Origin: Heterorhizobium halophytocola
GTDB lineage: Bacteria; Pseudomonadota; Alphaproteobacteria; Rhizobiales; Rhizobiaceae
NCBI RefSeq assembly: GCF_017873095.1
Contig: NZ_JAGGJU010000009.1
Location: 186,001-250,000, forward strand
Length of the DNA: 64,000 bases
Reading direction: 5' to 3'
Shown here piece after piece: positions 47,859-56,453 of this stretch. Made by a program: the position numbers and the translations under genes. Position 1 is the stretch's first letter; each line of letters starts with the position of its first letter. The notes beneath the pieces are model-generated. The model worked only from the letters and a program-made list of their open reading frames with translations. It was not told the DNA's origin and did no database searches.

Positions 47859-48634
47859 GCGGACATATGTTGAAGACCGAAGGACTGACGCTCGGCTTTG
47901 GAACAAAGGTCGTGATCGACGACCTGTCGCTTGAACTGCCCGAGGGGCGGATGACGGCAATCCTTGGCCCCAATGGCTGCGGCAAGTCGACATTGCTGCG
48001 CGCGCTTGCCCGGTTGATGCCGCCGATGCGCGGAACGGTGCGGCTCGGGGACGACGACATCCACGCGATGGATACCCGGAGGCTTGCGCGGCAGCTGGCG
48101 ATCCTGCCGCAATCGCCCCGCGCGCCCGAGGGCATCACCGTGCGCGATCTCGTGCGCCGCGGGCGCACCCCGTGGCGCGGGCTTCTCGCCGCCTGGAGCC
48201 AGGCGGATGCGGAGGCCTGCGCGCGTGCGCTTGATGCCGTCGGCCTTCAGGCGCTGTCCGACCGACCGATCGACGCGCTGTCCGGCGGCCAGCGGCAGCG
48301 GGCCTGGATCGCCCTGGTCCTGGCGCAGAACACGCCGCTTCTGTTGCTCGACGAACCGACGACCTGGCTCGACCTCAAGCATCAGCTGGAGGTCCTGTCG
48401 CTGCTGCAGGCGCGCAACCGCGACACCGGTGCCACCGTCGTCACCGTTCTGCACGACCTCAACCTTGCCGCCCGCTTCTTCGATCACCTGGTGCTGATGG
48501 GACCGCAGGGGCTCGTGGCCGTCGGGAGCCCGGACACCGTGCTGACCGAGGCCAATCTGCTTGTCGCATTCGGGCTTGCGGTGATGATCGTTGCCGATCC
48601 GGTGACCGGAACGCCGATGATCGTGCCGCGCTGA
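47855..48634 (+). CDS. Iron-siderophore ABC transporter ATP-binding protein
   Basis: This FecE/FepC-like ATPase of 259 residues has Walker A GPNGCGKST, Q-loop ILPQSPRAPEG, signature LSGGQRQRAWIALVL, Walker B LLLLDEPTTWLD and H-loop VLHDLN. The start may be the TTG at 47855, which overlaps the permease stop and has GGAG just upstream, or the ATG at 47867. It completes the four-gene importer. Confidence 0.93.
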   Translation: MSGHMLKTEGLTLGFGTKVVIDDLSLELPEGRMTAILGPNGCGKSTLLRALARLMPPMRGTVRLGDDDIHAMDTRRLARQLAILPQSPRAPEGITVRDLVRRGRTPWRGLLAAWSQADAEACARALDAVGLQALSDRPIDALSGGQRQRAWIALVLAQNTPLLLLDEPTTWLDLKHQLEVLSLLQARNRDTGATVVTVLHDLNLAARFFDHLVLMGPQGLVAVGSPDTVLTEANLLVAFGLAVMIVADPVTGTPMIVPR

Positions 48635-48665
48635 TCGCGTCGGCGTCCCGGTTCAGTGCTGCCCG

Positions 48666-49751
48666 CTACGCGGCCGATGTTCCGATATAGGCGCCGGGAA
48701 AGGTGGTGATGAACCGCGCGCCGGCGCCCGGCCTGGATTCGCAGCGAATGGTGCCGCCATGCAATTCCGCGATCTTGCGGCAGATCGCAAGTCCGAGCCC
48801 CGCGCCCTCTCTTTCCCGTCTGCCGAGCCGGATGAAAGGATCGAAGATCGTCTCCAGGAAGCGGGTCGCGATGCCGGGTCCGTTGTCGGTCACCAGCAAC
48901 TGGCAAGCGCCCGAGGTGTAGGTCGTGCGCACCCTGATGACCGGACTGTCGTCGCAGTGGCGGATGGCATTGGAGAGCAGGTTCTGCAGCAACTGGGTCA
49001 GCAGAACGTCGTCGCACTCGATCGTGCCGAGGCCTTCGTCGATGATTTCCGCCTGGCGGCTTTCGATCTGCTGGCGCAGATTGGTCTTGGCAACCTGCAG
49101 GATGGCAGGTGCCGATACGCTTCTGACGCTGATCTGGGCAGTTTCCAGCCGGGTATAGCGCGAAATGCTGTCGATCAGGGTTTCCATGCTGTGCGCTGCC
49201 CGGACGACGAACTGGATCAGTTCCTGATTTTCCGCCGAGAGATCCTCCGAGGCCTGTACCAGACCTGCAAACGACTTGATCGTGCGGACCGGTTCCTTCA
49301 GGTCATGGGCCATGGCCCGGGTGAAGATTTCGAGCGACTGCCGTTGCTGTTCGAGCTTTTCGGTCAGCCGCCGCTGCGCGACGGCGGAGGTGATCGAGCG
49401 GGTGAAGACGTCGGGTGTGATGGCGTCTCTGAGAAGATGATCCTGGGCGCCGGCCTTCATCACATCCACGGCAAAGGTCGGCGAGCTCTGCCGTGTCAGG
49501 GCGATGATCGCAACGGACGAGTGGATCGCGCGCAATTGCGAGACGACATCGATATTGGCAAAATGCGGGACAGAGAGGTCGACCAGGATGCAGTCGGGAA
49601 CGAAATCCCGGCAGTAATGCAGTCCTTCCTCCACGCTGTTGGCGTGGGCGATCGGGCCGCGAAACGCGGGGCTATCCTCGACGAGCTCCTCCAGATAGAG
49701 ACCGAAATGGGGATCGGGATGCAGGATCAGCAGGCTTATCGGCTCGTCCAA
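48666..49751 (-). CDS. Receiver-histidine kinase hybrid
   Basis: This 361-residue signalling protein has an N-terminal receiver domain (residues 4-122; phospho-acceptor D58 in ILVDLSVP). A HisKA domain follows (H149 in AMAHDLKEPVRTI) and then a HATPase domain (NLLSNAIRH, DNGPGIA, GAGLGLAI). No membrane segment is present, so it is soluble. The receiver is slightly degenerate: the usual acidic pair is HPD and the conserved lysine position reads LLRD. The TTG at 49751 is preferred because GAGGAGGA lies 4 bases upstream; the frame runs to 49886 but that part is coded more naturally in another frame. Receiver-first kinases usually receive their phosphate from another kinase. Confidence 0.85.
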   Translation of the reverse strand: MDEPISLLILHPDPHFGLYLEELVEDSPAFRGPIAHANSVEEGLHYCRDFVPDCILVDLSVPHFANIDVVSQLRAIHSSVAIIALTRQSSPTFAVDVMKAGAQDHLLRDAITPDVFTRSITSAVAQRRLTEKLEQQRQSLEIFTRAMAHDLKEPVRTIKSFAGLVQASEDLSAENQELIQFVVRAAHSMETLIDSISRYTRLETAQISVRSVSAPAILQVAKTNLRQQIESRQAEIIDEGLGTIECDDVLLTQLLQNLLSNAIRHCDDSPVIRVRTTYTSGACQLLVTDNGPGIATRFLETIFDPFIRLGRREREGAGLGLAICRKIAELHGGTIRCESRPGAGARFITTFPGAYIGTSAA

Positions 49752-49879
49752 CGGGTCCTCCTCGGGCTGAATGGGAGAACGGTGCCGCGTTCCGCCGCGC
49801 GGGGAAAGGCGCATTCGATTGTCTCGAGGTCGGCGCAAGCGTCCTTGACGAGCGGGGGCAACGCGGCAGGGCTGGTCAT
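49736..49879 (-). CDS. Possible small ORF (47 codons) ahead of the hybrid kinase
   Basis: An ATG at 49879 with GGAGA 8-9 bases upstream opens a 47-codon frame ending in TAA at 49736-49738, overlapping the kinase start by 16 bases. The predicted product begins MTSPAALPPLVKDACADLE and looks like ordinary coding sequence, whereas the overlapping extension of the kinase frame is arginine- and proline-rich. It could be a small protein or a leader for translational coupling. No homologue can be named. Confidence 0.35.
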   Translation of the reverse strand: MTSPAALPPLVKDACADLETIECAFPRAAERGTVLPFSPRRTRWTSR

Positions 49880-50230
49880 GCGTCATTCTCCGTTTCGATC
49901 TTGGCGCTTGCAGTCCGTCTCCTCGAGCCGGTCCTGGTGACCGTCATGCCGGTTCTTGATACTGGCCCGATCTCGCTGCTGGCCGGTTTTCCATGCCGAC
50001 GATGTGCGTATGTATCGCCGGCAAATGGGATTGCAACGCTTTGAAGTCTGGCGTGACAGTATCTCGGATTGTAGAAACATTATAAGGAGAAAATTCTAAA
50101 ACAGCAAAGTCGATATACTTTGTGCATTTTCGGCGTTGCAGCGGCGGGTCCACGGGTTTGAAACATCGACTGCAGGTGCCTATCCTGCCCGACAATGCCG
50201 CATCGTTTGCCACAGGGAGAGCTAGCGCGG
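49880..50230 (+). other. Divergent intergenic region between the signalling genes
   Basis: About 350 bases separate the small ORF/hybrid kinase from the plus-strand receiver gene. A moderately AT-rich segment near 50075-50130 probably holds the promoters. No dyad or gene was recognised. Confidence 0.4.
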
Positions 50231-50611
50231 ATGGAAGTTTTCTACATAGATGACAGTGGCGACGATGTGTTCTTTCTGAGCTATCAGGCCAGAAAGCAGA
50301 GCAGGTTCGATCCCGTCGTGACCTTCGTCGACGGTGAGGATGCGCTGGAGGTCCTGCGCAATCGCATTGCAACCGGTCAGCCCTTGCCGGGCATCATCGT
50401 CGTCGATCTCTATTTGCCGGGGCTGGATGGCAGCGATTTGCTGCGTGCGATCAGTGCGCTCGATACCGACGAAAAGATCTTCTTCGCCGTTTGCAGCGGC
50501 TCTTCCTTTTCGGAGGACGAGGCGCGTTGCCGGGACGCAGGCGCTGCCGCGTTTTTTGAAAAGCCGCTTGATCTCGCCCAGCTTGCCAAAGCCTACGAGC
50601 AATGGACCTGA
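50231..50611 (+). CDS. Single-domain response regulator (Rcp1-like)
   Basis: This 126-residue stand-alone receiver has acidic D7/D8 (FYIDDSGDD), phospho-acceptor D59 (IIVVDLYLPG), the switch serine in AVCSGSS and K111 (FFEKPLD). No output domain is present. The form resembles Rcp1-type receivers that work with phytochrome-like kinases, so it may pass phosphate or bind a partner. GGGAGAG lies 9 bases before the ATG at 50231. It is divergent from the receiver-kinase hybrid. Confidence 0.88.
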   Translation: MEVFYIDDSGDDVFFLSYQARKQSRFDPVVTFVDGEDALEVLRNRIATGQPLPGIIVVDLYLPGLDGSDLLRAISALDTDEKIFFAVCSGSSFSEDEARCRDAGAAAFFEKPLDLAQLAKAYEQWT

Positions 50612-51447
50612 TTCGCGAATCGCCCCAGTCTGTCGGGTACGGCAAAAGATAATGTCGTGTACATTCCTTCGTAAGCGAAATTGAAAATCGGCATTTTGAA
50701 GTTCCAGACTACAGGAAGTCACGGGTTATTTATATTAGATTTGCCTGAATTCAAATATTGACAAAAATGATGGTGTGACGAGAATGTAAATCATCAAGTA
50801 TTTGTTGTGGCGCGGGGGAGAAAAAGCGCTGACACAGCAATATACCATCTCTCGGCCGGGAAGCAGGGGGCGGTTTGTGGACAGAATAGCCGGACCAATC
50901 TTTCACGCTCCCATCGACCGAACATTCGTGCTGAAGGCGGTCGCGAAAGACGGAGTGAGCTCCGAAAGACAATCCGGGCCGCTGAAACGGCCCCGGAACA
51001 TGTCGAACGGTGGACGTAATAGACAGTCGAAATTCGAGATCAAAGCCGCCGCCCTGGCTTTGAATGAGAGAGCTGGTTCAATAGGTCCGCCAACCTGTCG
51101 CGCCGTGTACCCCGAACCGGCGCAGAGCCAGCTCTCTCATCAATGCATCTCTCGAACCGGGTGGGGCCACGCAACTCGCCTGAAACGGGACCATGCCACT
51201 CTGCCGAGAATGTGGGAGTGGGGTGTGCCAACCGCCGCCTCCAGCAAGGGAGTTGTCGCCTTCCGCCGCCTGATGTCCTCGACCTCCAAAGGGTCAAGGA
51301 GAGGCTGCAACTCTCTTGGGTCGGGTTGTAGCGGTTCGCAAGGCGGCGGAGAATCCCAAGAATTGGGGATATCGAATTTCGTGCGTGCAGAGTTTTGATT
51401 GAGCATGCGTCGCCGACCTCAAGAGCCTTTGCAGGCTAGCCGATGAA
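50612..51447 (+). other. 836-base non-coding region in the signalling cluster
   Basis: The part from about 50640 to 50800 is clearly more AT-rich than the rest of the window and holds a TTGACA at 50758-50763. The remainder includes the long inverted repeat at 51064-51140. No frame has a ribosome site or recognisable domain. A small RNA or remnants of an older element are possible. Confidence 0.5.
51064..51140. repeat. Long inverted repeat (13-base arms)
   Basis: ATGAGAGAGCTGG (51064-51076) and CCAGCTCTCTCAT (51128-51140) are exact reverse complements around 51 bases. Three further pairs, one G-U, extend the arms to 16 in RNA. It could fold as a structured RNA or be a transposon-like remnant. 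No transposase is present. Confidence 0.55.
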
Positions 51448-52227
51448 ATGACAGGACAAGATGTCTGTATGGATAAGGTCAGCGAGGGGCATGTTTCAGT
51501 GACACCATCAGAAAATGCCCGCTTGAACATGATGGTGGGTACATCGCTTCATATGGGTCCAGAAATGGACAGGGCGATCAACCGGACTGACTTCTTCCGC
51601 CTTTTCAAGGCGGTTACCCGTGCCTACGGGTTTGATGTCTTCCTGCTGTTTCGCCATCCCGATCGGTTGCTGGGCCTGCGGCCTCATCACGACTTTCTCC
51701 TGACCGATCTGCCGGAAGAACTGTTTGCCACCACGGCCCTGGCCCTGGCCGGCGGGGCCAAGGAGGTCCTGGGGTCCCTTTCCAGCACGACCATGCCCTT
51801 CATACACGACCTGCCGTCCGACCTGATCGCGCCCGGGGCCACGCGGGGATGGCAAAAGGCTGGATCGCAAATCGTGGTCCTGCCGATGCATGCGCCGGAC
51901 TCCAAGCGCTACTGCCTGCTGTTCGGCGGCCTGCGCGACATGCCGGATCGCCGCGAGATCGCCGACCTGCTTCTCGACGGCTTGCGGATCTTCAACAAAT
52001 ATTATGCCAGGCTCCTGTCTCAGGAGACATCCCCCTCGCTGACCGCCCGGGAAACCGAAGTGGTCCGGTGGACGAGCGAGGGCAAGACATCGGCGGAAAT
52101 TGCCATTATACTGGGCCTCTCCGAGCATACCGTGATCTCCCATGTAACTGCTGCCGCGCGCAAGTTGAATGCGGTCAACAGGGCGCATCTGATCGCCATT
52201 GCGGTCAAGCGGGGACTGGTTGGCTGA
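51448..52227 (+). CDS. LuxR family transcriptional regulator
   Basis: This 259-residue regulator has an N-terminal sensor of the autoinducer-binding type and a C-terminal GerE/LuxR helix-turn-helix (about residues 195-252, LTARETEVVRWTSEGKTSAE, HTVISHVTAAARKLN). The sensor lacks the tryptophan/tyrosine pattern typical of acyl-homoserine-lactone binding, and no synthase gene is nearby. It is therefore likely a solo that senses something else. It stands between two receiver genes. The ATG at 51448 has a weak ribosome site; an internal ATG at 51469 is possible. Confidence 0.87.
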   Translation: MTGQDVCMDKVSEGHVSVTPSENARLNMMVGTSLHMGPEMDRAINRTDFFRLFKAVTRAYGFDVFLLFRHPDRLLGLRPHHDFLLTDLPEELFATTALALAGGAKEVLGSLSSTTMPFIHDLPSDLIAPGATRGWQKAGSQIVVLPMHAPDSKRYCLLFGGLRDMPDRREIADLLLDGLRIFNKYYARLLSQETSPSLTARETEVVRWTSEGKTSAEIAIILGLSEHTVISHVTAAARKLNAVNRAHLIAIAVKRGLVG

Positions 52228-52270
52228 CGAACGGCTCTGAGCGACGCGAATTGCAGGAAGGGGGAAAATC

Positions 52271-52732
52271 TTGCAGAGGGGTTTGAGTATTTCGATGGAG
52301 AATGAATTCGAGACGATCAGTATCCTGCTTGTGGATGACGAATTTCTCGAACTGAAGGTACTCGAACTGAAGCTTGCCTCCTCACCGGAGTTCAAGGTCA
52401 TGATCGACTATGCTTCGAACATTGCCGACGCGGTGGAAAAGACGCGTCAGTACAATTTCGATCTCATCCTCATGGACAATCGTCTGCTGCCCAATAATGA
52501 TTTCCGCGAAACCGTACCGCAATTGCGGCAGGTGGGATTCACTGGTCCGATCGGCGTCGTATCTGCCGATATTTCCGGCCCCTATTTCCAGCAGTTCGAG
52601 GAATACGGCGTCGATTTCCGGATCGGCAAGGACGAGATCGACTATCACGCGATCCGCCACATCATCAGCGAATATGTCAAATCCAGCCTGCCAGACGACT
52701 GGGATGACGGCGGAATGCCGGTCAGCGGCTGA
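52271..52732 (+). CDS. Single-domain response regulator
   Basis: This stand-alone receiver of 145-153 residues has acidic pair D22/D23 (LLVDDE), phospho-acceptor D69 (ILMDNRLLP), the switch serine in GVVSADIS and lysine in FRIGKDE. No DNA-binding domain is present. The TTG at 52271 follows AAGGGGGAAAA; the ATG at 52295 would give a 145-residue form without a well-spaced site. It is convergent with the PAS-kinase gene and downstream of the LuxR regulator. Confidence 0.85.
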   Translation: MQRGLSISMENEFETISILLVDDEFLELKVLELKLASSPEFKVMIDYASNIADAVEKTRQYNFDLILMDNRLLPNNDFRETVPQLRQVGFTGPIGVVSADISGPYFQQFEEYGVDFRIGKDEIDYHAIRHIISEYVKSSLPDDWDDGGMPVSG

Positions 52733-52777
52733 TGCACCTGGCCGGTGCCGGTGACATCATCGGCACGGCGGCCTGTT

Positions 52778-53830
52778 TCAGGACCCGGGGCTCTCGTCGC
52801 CGGAGGCAGATGCGGCCGGCAGATCCAGCACGAATGTGCTGCCGTCCGCGCCGCTCGCATGGAGGCGGATATCGCCGTTCAGCGGCAACAGGATGGCCTT
52901 GGCCAGAGCAAGCCCCATGCCCGGCCGGCGAGGATTGCCCCCGACGGGATTGCTCCAGAAGGGGTCGAAGATGCGGCTGCTGATCTCCTTGGGAATGCCG
53001 GGGCCGTCGTCTGCGATGAAAAGCTGCACCCGCCCGCCGCTGCGGCTGATCGAGACCAACACTTTTGCAGCTCCGCCGTGGCGATGGTGAAGCGTGTTTG
53101 ACAGCACTGCGGCGATCGCCGTCGACAATGTCGCACCATCGGCCAGGACATGGGCATGCGACGGGGGTGGCAGCGAGATGTCGGCCCCGCAATCCTCGGC
53201 CTCCTCCCAAAGACCGACATGCGCCCGGCGAAGGGCGGCATCGACATCCACGGGCCCGATATCGGGCACATGGCTCTCGCGAGCGAGCCCCATCACGGTC
53301 TTGACATAGCTCTGCAGGCCGCGGGCCTTGTCCTCGACGATCTGCAGCATGGCGAGCTGCGGCTGCGGGATCTGTTCCTTCAGCTCGGTGCGCAGCATGT
53401 CGATATAGATGGCGATGTGGCGCAATGGCGCCTGCAGGTCATGGGCGACGGTCGAGGCGAACTGATTGACCCGGGTGGCCGCCTCCCTTGCGCGGGTTTC
53501 CCTCTCGCGCATCGCCGTGATGTCGCCGATGATGCCGCCGACCCCTGTAGCACCTGTACCGCCGGAGGCGGCGCCGGTCATGCGAAGCCAGCGCCAGGCG
53601 CCTTCGGTTTCTCCAGCGAGGCGAAACTCGACCGAAACGGGATGTCCGGGGAGCAAGGCGCGTGGAAGGCTCGCCAATCCCGCCCGGTCGTCGGGATGGG
53701 CACGAGCGACCAGATCGGCCCAGTCCAGCGTCAGTGCATCCGTCTCGCTGCCGCCGACCGGAATGAAGGTGAAGGTACCGCCATCGCCGTCCGCGCGCCA
53801 AACTCCGTCCGTGATCAATGCGTTCTGCAT
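52778..53830 (-). CDS. PAS-type sensor histidine kinase
   Basis: This 350-residue soluble kinase has an N-terminal PAS-like region (residues 1-105, AHPDDRAGL and EGAWRWLRMTG of a PAC motif). Then come HisKA with H130 (VAHDLQAPLRHI) and HATPase (AVLSNTLHH, DDGPGIP, GMGLALAKAI). No membrane segment is seen, so it senses an internal signal. It may phosphorylate one of the two stand-alone receivers or the receiver of the hybrid kinase nearby. It is convergent with the receiver gene at 52271. Confidence 0.88.
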   Translation of the reverse strand: MQNALITDGVWRADGDGGTFTFIPVGGSETDALTLDWADLVARAHPDDRAGLASLPRALLPGHPVSVEFRLAGETEGAWRWLRMTGAASGGTGATGVGGIIGDITAMRERETRAREAATRVNQFASTVAHDLQAPLRHIAIYIDMLRTELKEQIPQPQLAMLQIVEDKARGLQSYVKTVMGLARESHVPDIGPVDVDAALRRAHVGLWEEAEDCGADISLPPPSHAHVLADGATLSTAIAAVLSNTLHHRHGGAAKVLVSISRSGGRVQLFIADDGPGIPKEISSRIFDPFWSNPVGGNPRRPGMGLALAKAILLPLNGDIRLHASGADGSTFVLDLPAASASGDESPGS

Positions 53831-54075
53831 TATTCCTCGCCCGCGAATCTGTTGCGGGCAAACTTAAGCCTTCTCAAGCAGGTTGCAAGAAAATGCCCCT
53901 GTCCCGGCAAACTGTTTGCCGATTGCCCCTCAAGGCAGCGCCTGGTGACATCGGCCGGCGCGCCTCGCAATCCCGGGGGGGAGGGTATGCCTTGCGCTCC
54001 AACGGCCCGATCCTGAACCGGACTTTCTTGCGAAACCGGCTCCCCCTTTCGCGAGACATGCTTTAAGCCGGCAGC

Positions 54076-55287
54076 ATGGCAAAGCGAACCATCCTGATCG
54101 TCGGCGGCGGACCCGCCGGACTTGCGGCCGCAGAACGTCTGTCCGGCGCCGGCCATCTCGTCACGCTCTGCGAGGCCATGCCGACCGTCGGGCGCAAATT
54201 GCTGATGGCCGGCAAGTCCGGGCTCAACCTGACGCATTCGGATCCGTTCGACATCTTCCTCGCCCGCTACGGCGAGGCGGCTCCGCGGCTGGCCGGCTTG
54301 CTTGAAACCTATCCGGCAGAGCGCCTGCGGGCCTGGGCGGATGCCCTCGGGGCCGACACCTTCGTCGGGACATCCGGCCGGGTCTTTCCGCGGGTGATGA
54401 AAGCCTCGCCGCTGCTGCGCGCCTGGCTGGCAAGGCTGGAGGCGCAGGGCGTGACGATCCTGACCCGTTACAGGCTCACCGGCTTCTCGCAGAATGCGGC
54501 GCACTTCGACACAGCCGGTGGAGAGACATCCCTACCGTTCGACGCGCTGTTGCTGGCGCTCGGCGGCGCGAGCTGGCCGCGTCTCGGTTCCGACGGGCAG
54601 TGGGCCCAGATGCTGCGCCACAAGGGGGTGGCAATCTCGCCGCTGCAGCCCGCCAATTGCGGTTTCGACGCAGCACTCGACGCCGGCTTTCTCGAACGTT
54701 TTGCCGGCACGCCGGTCAAATCGGTCACCGTCACCTCCGCCGCCGGCAGTCTGCAGGGCGAGTTCGTGATCACCAGACACGGTGTCGAAGGCAGCCTGAT
54801 CTATGCCCATTCGGCGGTCTTGCGGGAGGCCATTCGACAGACGGCGACCGCGGCGCTGGAGGTTGATCTGGCGCCCGGCCGCGCGGTGGAGAAGCTGGAG
54901 CGCGACCTGGCGCGGGTCGATCGCAAGGCGAGCTTTTCCAATCGGCTGCGCAAGGGGGCCGGGCTGGACGGCGTGAAGGCGGCTCTGCTGCGGGCGCTGA
55001 CCAGCGAAGACGATCGCCGCGACGCCGCACGGCTTGCCCGACGGATCAAGGCGCTTGCCGTGCCTCTTCTGCGGCCGCGACCGATCGAGGAGGCGATCTC
55101 CACCGCCGGCGGTATCGCCTGGGGCGAGTTCGACACCAATCTGATGCTGAAAGCCATGCCCGGCACCTTTGCGGCGGGCGAAATGCTCGACTGGGAGGCG
55201 CCGACCGGCGGCTATCTGCTGACGGCCTGCTTTGCGTCGGGCTGGGCCGCTGCCGACGGCATCGATCGCTGGCTGTCCGGCGTTTAG
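54076..55287 (+). CDS. BaiN/YhiN-like FAD-dependent oxidoreductase (HI0933 family)
   Basis: This 403-residue flavoprotein of the HI0933/YhiN family (TIGR03862 type) has the FAD dinucleotide fold at ILIVGGGPAGLAAAERLS. It has GRKLLMAGKSGLNLTHS near the start and ends with the conserved SF loop (WEAPTGGYLLTACFASGWAA). Relatives reduce flavins or act on steroid-like double bonds; the substrate here is unknown. It is a monocistronic gene that ends one base before the convergent LysR gene. Confidence 0.87.
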   Translation: MAKRTILIVGGGPAGLAAAERLSGAGHLVTLCEAMPTVGRKLLMAGKSGLNLTHSDPFDIFLARYGEAAPRLAGLLETYPAERLRAWADALGADTFVGTSGRVFPRVMKASPLLRAWLARLEAQGVTILTRYRLTGFSQNAAHFDTAGGETSLPFDALLLALGGASWPRLGSDGQWAQMLRHKGVAISPLQPANCGFDAALDAGFLERFAGTPVKSVTVTSAAGSLQGEFVITRHGVEGSLIYAHSAVLREAIRQTATAALEVDLAPGRAVEKLERDLARVDRKASFSNRLRKGAGLDGVKAALLRALTSEDDRRDAARLARRIKALAVPLLRPRPIEEAISTAGGIAWGEFDTNLMLKAMPGTFAAGEMLDWEAPTGGYLLTACFASGWAAADGIDRWLSGV

Positions 55288-55288
55288 T

Positions 55289-56230
55289 TCACGCGCGCAT
55301 CGCCGGCATCTTGCCCGCCAGGTCCGGCCGCCCGGCCTTCGTCTTGGCAATCTCCCGCACGAGCCAGGCCTGGAAGGCCGCCAGCGGCGGATAGTCCGCG
55401 CGCTCTTTCGGATATGCGAGATAATAGCAGGATGTGCTTTCGATCTCGCGGTCGATGGCCGGCACCAGATCGCCACGGCTGAGCTCGTCCTGAATCAGGA
55501 AGACCGGCAGAAGCGCCACCCCGATCCCGGCCATGGCTGCCTGGGCCGCGGTGGCGAACTGGTCGAACAGCATGCCGTTGACGCTGTCATAGGTCACCCC
55601 GCAATGGGTCAGCCAGTGTTCCCAGGCATCCGGTCGGGTCATCAGATGCAGCAGCGGCACGTTCAGGATGTCTGCCGGCTCATTCAGCGTGTTTGCCGCC
55701 TTGAAGGCCGGGCTGCAGGCCGGCAGCGTCGTTTCCTTCATCAGGAAGGTCAGTTCGCCGCCGGGCCAGGTCGGCTGACCGAAATGGATCGCCGCATCCA
55801 TCGTCTCCAGCCTGAAGTCGAAGGGCCGGAGCCGCGTGACCAGATTGATGGTGATGCCCGGATGTTCGGAGAGAAACTGGCCGAGCCGCGGTGCGAGCCA
55901 GCGGGTGCCGAAGGTCGGCAGTATCGCAAGATTGAGCGTCCCCCCGCGCGGATTGGCCCGAAGGCTGAGCGAGGCCGTCGAGATCCGCCGCAATGCCTCG
56001 CGGATCTCGCGGGAATAGGTTTCGCCGGCGGCCGTCAACCGGATCGTCTGGCGCTCGCGCACGAAGAGTTCGATGCCGAGCTGTGCTTCCAGCGCCTTGA
56101 TCTGGCGGGAAACGGCGCTCTGCGTGAGGTCGAGTTCGCGGGCGGCGGCCGTGATCGAATTGGTGCGCGCCGCGGTCTCGAAAGCGGCGAGCAATGACAG
56201 GGATGGCAGGAAGCGCCGGGCCGGAAGCAT
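55289..56230 (-). CDS. LysR family transcriptional regulator (GcvA-like)
   Basis: This 313-residue LysR of the GcvA group has the helix-turn-helix at residues 10-65 (AARELDLTQSAVSRQIKALE), the classic GcvA-like opening RRFLPSLSLLAAFETAARTNS and an effector domain. It is divergent from the amaA-amaB genes, so it is the likely regulator of lysine/pipecolate breakdown. Confidence 0.92.
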   Translation of the reverse strand: MLPARRFLPSLSLLAAFETAARTNSITAAARELDLTQSAVSRQIKALEAQLGIELFVRERQTIRLTAAGETYSREIREALRRISTASLSLRANPRGGTLNLAILPTFGTRWLAPRLGQFLSEHPGITINLVTRLRPFDFRLETMDAAIHFGQPTWPGGELTFLMKETTLPACSPAFKAANTLNEPADILNVPLLHLMTRPDAWEHWLTHCGVTYDSVNGMLFDQFATAAQAAMAGIGVALLPVFLIQDELSRGDLVPAIDREIESTSCYYLAYPKERADYPPLAAFQAWLVREIAKTKAGRPDLAGKMPAMRA

Positions 56231-56453
56231 ATGATACCTCGGAGGAATGAACTGATGACAAAATATCGCTGGAGGCTTGCAAAATCCTCTCCTAAATTCA
56301 ATCGGGTGCCCGTTTCTTCTGGACGTGCGAAAAACATCGCCATTTCCGATCCGGAATAGCCATCGAGAGGATGGACCGGAACAGCCGGACGAATGGTTTT
56401 GTGCGACCGGGTGGGATTGAAGGGCACGCTGTCATCGAGATGGACATGGCGTC

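Noticed and set aside
51140..51406. Small coding frames around the inverted repeat
   Set aside because: No ribosome site, low-complexity composition and no recognisable domain on either strand.
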